Of a stretch of 64,000 nt of DNA, positions 62,698 through 64,000 are shown piece after piece; the first letter of the stretch is position 1; each line of letters opens with the position of its first letter. The notes below the pieces were generated by a model, which was given only the letters and a program-made list of their open reading frames with translations, made no database searches and had not been told where the DNA came from. The translations under genes and the position numbers were made by a program. The DNA is from 20CM-2-65-7 sp963830455. Lineage in GTDB: Bacteria; Gemmatimonadota; Gemmatimonadetes; Gemmatimonadales; GWC2-71-9. The DNA lies in the NCBI GenBank assembly GCA_963830455.1, contig CAWHMT010000002.1:496001-560000 (forward strand), read 5' to 3'.

Positions 62698-63701
62698 CGC
62701 GCCGGCTCACCCGCCTGCTGGCGCTTCAGGTCGAGCACGAGCTGATCGCGCAGCGCGCCGATCGCCTTGCCGCGGATATTGACAATGCCGCCCGGGAGAT
62801 TGTCGAACCGGTAGCGCCGCAGCACCAAGAGGTAGATGCCGGACCCGCGCTCGACCGCGCAGCTGAGATCGAGGGCGGTTTCGAAATAGTGATTCGCGTA
62901 GATCTGCTTCGCGGCGACGAGCGTGATGCCCGCCAGCTCGGCCGGCGTGTAGACCACGTAGTGCGTGACGCTCAGAATCGGGCGCAGCCGGGGCAGGACG
63001 TCCTCCGACCAGTAGATGATTTCCGATGCACCGGGCAGCGATCCGCGTGGATAGACCGAGAGGTACTGCTGCAGCGACGGCACGTTGGAGTAGACGTACG
63101 GCGATTCCGCGAGCTGCGCGGCGAATGCTTCACTGGAACGAACCGTGAGATTGCCGCGATCATCGTAGACGACCATCGCCGAGTCGCCACGGGCGCGATA
63201 GTCGGTGACGTACTGCACGAAGCGCCGGCGGGCGTATGCGCCGAGCTGCGCCGGCAAGTCGGGCGCCGACCAGTTGGTTTGCGCGCGGATCTGCTGCATC
63301 TCGGCGGCGGGCAGCTTGACGACGCAGTCGCCCGGTTTGCAGTCCTTCATCTCGGCGGCATCGCGGCTCGTGACGGTCAACGCCGCGACATCGCGCTCCG
63401 TCGCGGGAGTATCGAAGATCCCCAGCTGAGTACGGTTGGGCGTGCGCAGCGCCGCGGGAACGTCGCGTGCGGCTCGTGCGAACGCCTCCCGGGTCTTCGG
63501 GACCGTGATGATCCCGAACAGCGCGACATCGCGGCGGTCGTGAACGTCGAGGACCTTCGCGACCGGCTCGCCGCGCTCGACCGCCGCCAGCTGCGCCGTA
63601 TCGAGGCCGATGCTCTGCTCGAGAAAGAGCGTCAGCTGCGCCGGCCGCTGCGTGGGGGGGGGGGGCGCGGCAACCTGTAACAGCATCAGCAACGTGAGCA
63701 T
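62694..63701 (-). CDS. Exported protein of unknown function
   Basis: This 335-residue protein has a short signal peptide (MLTLLMLLQVAA) followed at once by PPPP, encoded by an uninterrupted run of 12 C (63654-63665 as G on the plus strand). Mature features are AAVERGEPVAKVLDVHDRRD, DCKPGDCVVKLPAAEMQQI, RRFVQYVTDYRARGDSAMVVYDD and YWSEDVLPRLRPILSVTHYVVYT. The two cysteines of DCKPGDC may form a disulfide. No family was recognised. The homopolymer near the 5' end could cause slippage. Confidence 0.78.
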   Translation of the reverse strand: MLTLLMLLQVAAPPPPTQRPAQLTLFLEQSIGLDTAQLAAVERGEPVAKVLDVHDRRDVALFGIITVPKTREAFARAARDVPAALRTPNRTQLGIFDTPATERDVAALTVTSRDAAEMKDCKPGDCVVKLPAAEMQQIRAQTNWSAPDLPAQLGAYARRRFVQYVTDYRARGDSAMVVYDDRGNLTVRSSEAFAAQLAESPYVYSNVPSLQQYLSVYPRGSLPGASEIIYWSEDVLPRLRPILSVTHYVVYTPAELAGITLVAAKQIYANHYFETALDLSCAVERGSGIYLLVLRRYRFDNLPGGIVNIRGKAIGALRDQLVLDLKRQQAGEPAR

Positions 63702-63711
63702 ACGTCTCCGT

Positions 63712-64000
63712 TCAGATCAGGGACTCGATCGGCAAGTGCGAGAAGAATCTGGCTCCGAGGGGGCGCCAGAAGCCAGCGTTCGGCTCGTTGGTGAAGCCGC
63801 CGGTCCAGAGCAACCGGCCGTCCGGCCCCCGCGTGACCTCATAGGACAGCGCGGGGCTTGCCCACTTATCGAACAGATTCGCGACCTCAGCGGCGAGCTC
63901 GGGACTATCCACCAGTACGCCGACCTCCGTGTTCTGCTCGAGCGAGCGGGGATCGAGATTGACCGAGCCGACGAAGACCGACGTACGATCGAAGACAAAC
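63712..64000 (-). CDS. Phospholipase D-family protein (cardiolipin-synthase-like), 5' part cut by window edge
   Basis: Only the last 96 codons are inside the window. They carry the end of a PLD repeat: FVFDRTSVFVGSVNLDPRSL (the second catalytic motif lies just outside) and EQNTEVGVLVDSPELAAEVA, typical of cardiolipin synthases and related PLD enzymes. The C-terminus ends with SYEVTRGPDGRLLW. It is followed by the unknown exported-protein gene after 10 bases, so it heads the same operon. Synthesis of cardiolipin is the family role most consistent with this tail. Confidence 0.85.
   Translation of the reverse strand, partial: FVFDRTSVFVGSVNLDPRSLEQNTEVGVLVDSPELAAEVANLFDKWASPALSYEVTRGPDGRLLWTGGFTNEPNAGFWRPLGARFFSHLPIESLI

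Overview
The window is 64 kb of high-GC bacterial chromosome that is densely coding on both strands. The likely source is a soil or sediment Gemmatimonadota-type bacterium. This is inferred from the mix of many small lipoproteins, Ser/Thr kinases fused to TolB-like and TPR domains, outer-membrane barrel proteins, PQQ sugar dehydrogenases, an ECF42 sigma module and lone tRNA genes. No 16S rRNA or marker-gene search was possible, so the phylum is a guess. No insertion sequence, integrase, rRNA or CRISPR array is visible.

Layout: 1-6 kb holds carbohydrate metabolism (truncated aldose 1-epimerase, a GH2 glycosidase with a frameshift, an MBL-fold hydrolase, a lipoprotein with a probable TIM barrel). 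6-12.7 kb is a seven-gene rightward run: TonB receptor, sulfocyanin-like cupredoxin, MATE pump, Cys/His-rich periplasmic protein, outer-membrane barrel, membrane protein with a Met/His-rich loop, FMN-binding-like protein. I read it as a metal or redox module. 12.7-28.4 kb is mixed housekeeping: PurD-like ATP-grasp enzyme, Uma2 nuclease, M20 amidohydrolase, PQQ dehydrogenase, CPBP protease, Omp85-like protein, amino-acid permease, collagen-like lipoprotein, PabC-like enzyme, ABC-2 exporter, methyltransferase, tRNA-His and tRNA-Trp.

The most interesting region is 30.4-36.6 kb on the minus strand. It is a nine-gene operon with almost every junction overlapping (ATGA, GTGA or TGATG): two B-box-like zinc membrane proteins, a YukD/ubiquitin-like protein, an E1-like enzyme, a membrane-anchored JAMM protease, a membrane FHA protein, a RING-like membrane protein, an E2-like protein with the HPN motif and active-site Cys, and a DUF2752 protein. 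It has all parts of a ubiquitin-type conjugation and deconjugation pathway, mostly tethered to the membrane. A Ser/Thr kinase gene is transcribed divergently next to it, flanked by remnants of two other genes.

41-47 kb holds a three-gene polyphosphate-related operon (CotH-like, DUF4956, CYTH-like/PPK1 fusion) and a membrane diguanylate cyclase. 47-55 kb holds two tRNA-Glu genes, a second diguanylate cyclase with a duplicated TPR protein, a repressor-like gene running into tRNA-Lys, an unusual lipoprotein, a histidine-kinase-like protein lacking its phospho-acceptor His but carrying a receiver domain, and tRNA-Leu. 55-59.6 kb is an ECF42 sigma/YciI/DoxX/MATE operon. 59.5-64 kb is a leftward operon: PLD-family protein (truncated), unknown exported protein, His-containing membrane protein, stand-alone 5'-3' exonuclease and FAD-dependent reductase.

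Several gene junctions carry small tandem-repeat arrays whose two arms are reverse complements; the repeat unit differs from site to site. Two otherwise good genes (GH2 and the ABC ATPase) each carry a single-base frameshift that could be sequencing error or real decay.
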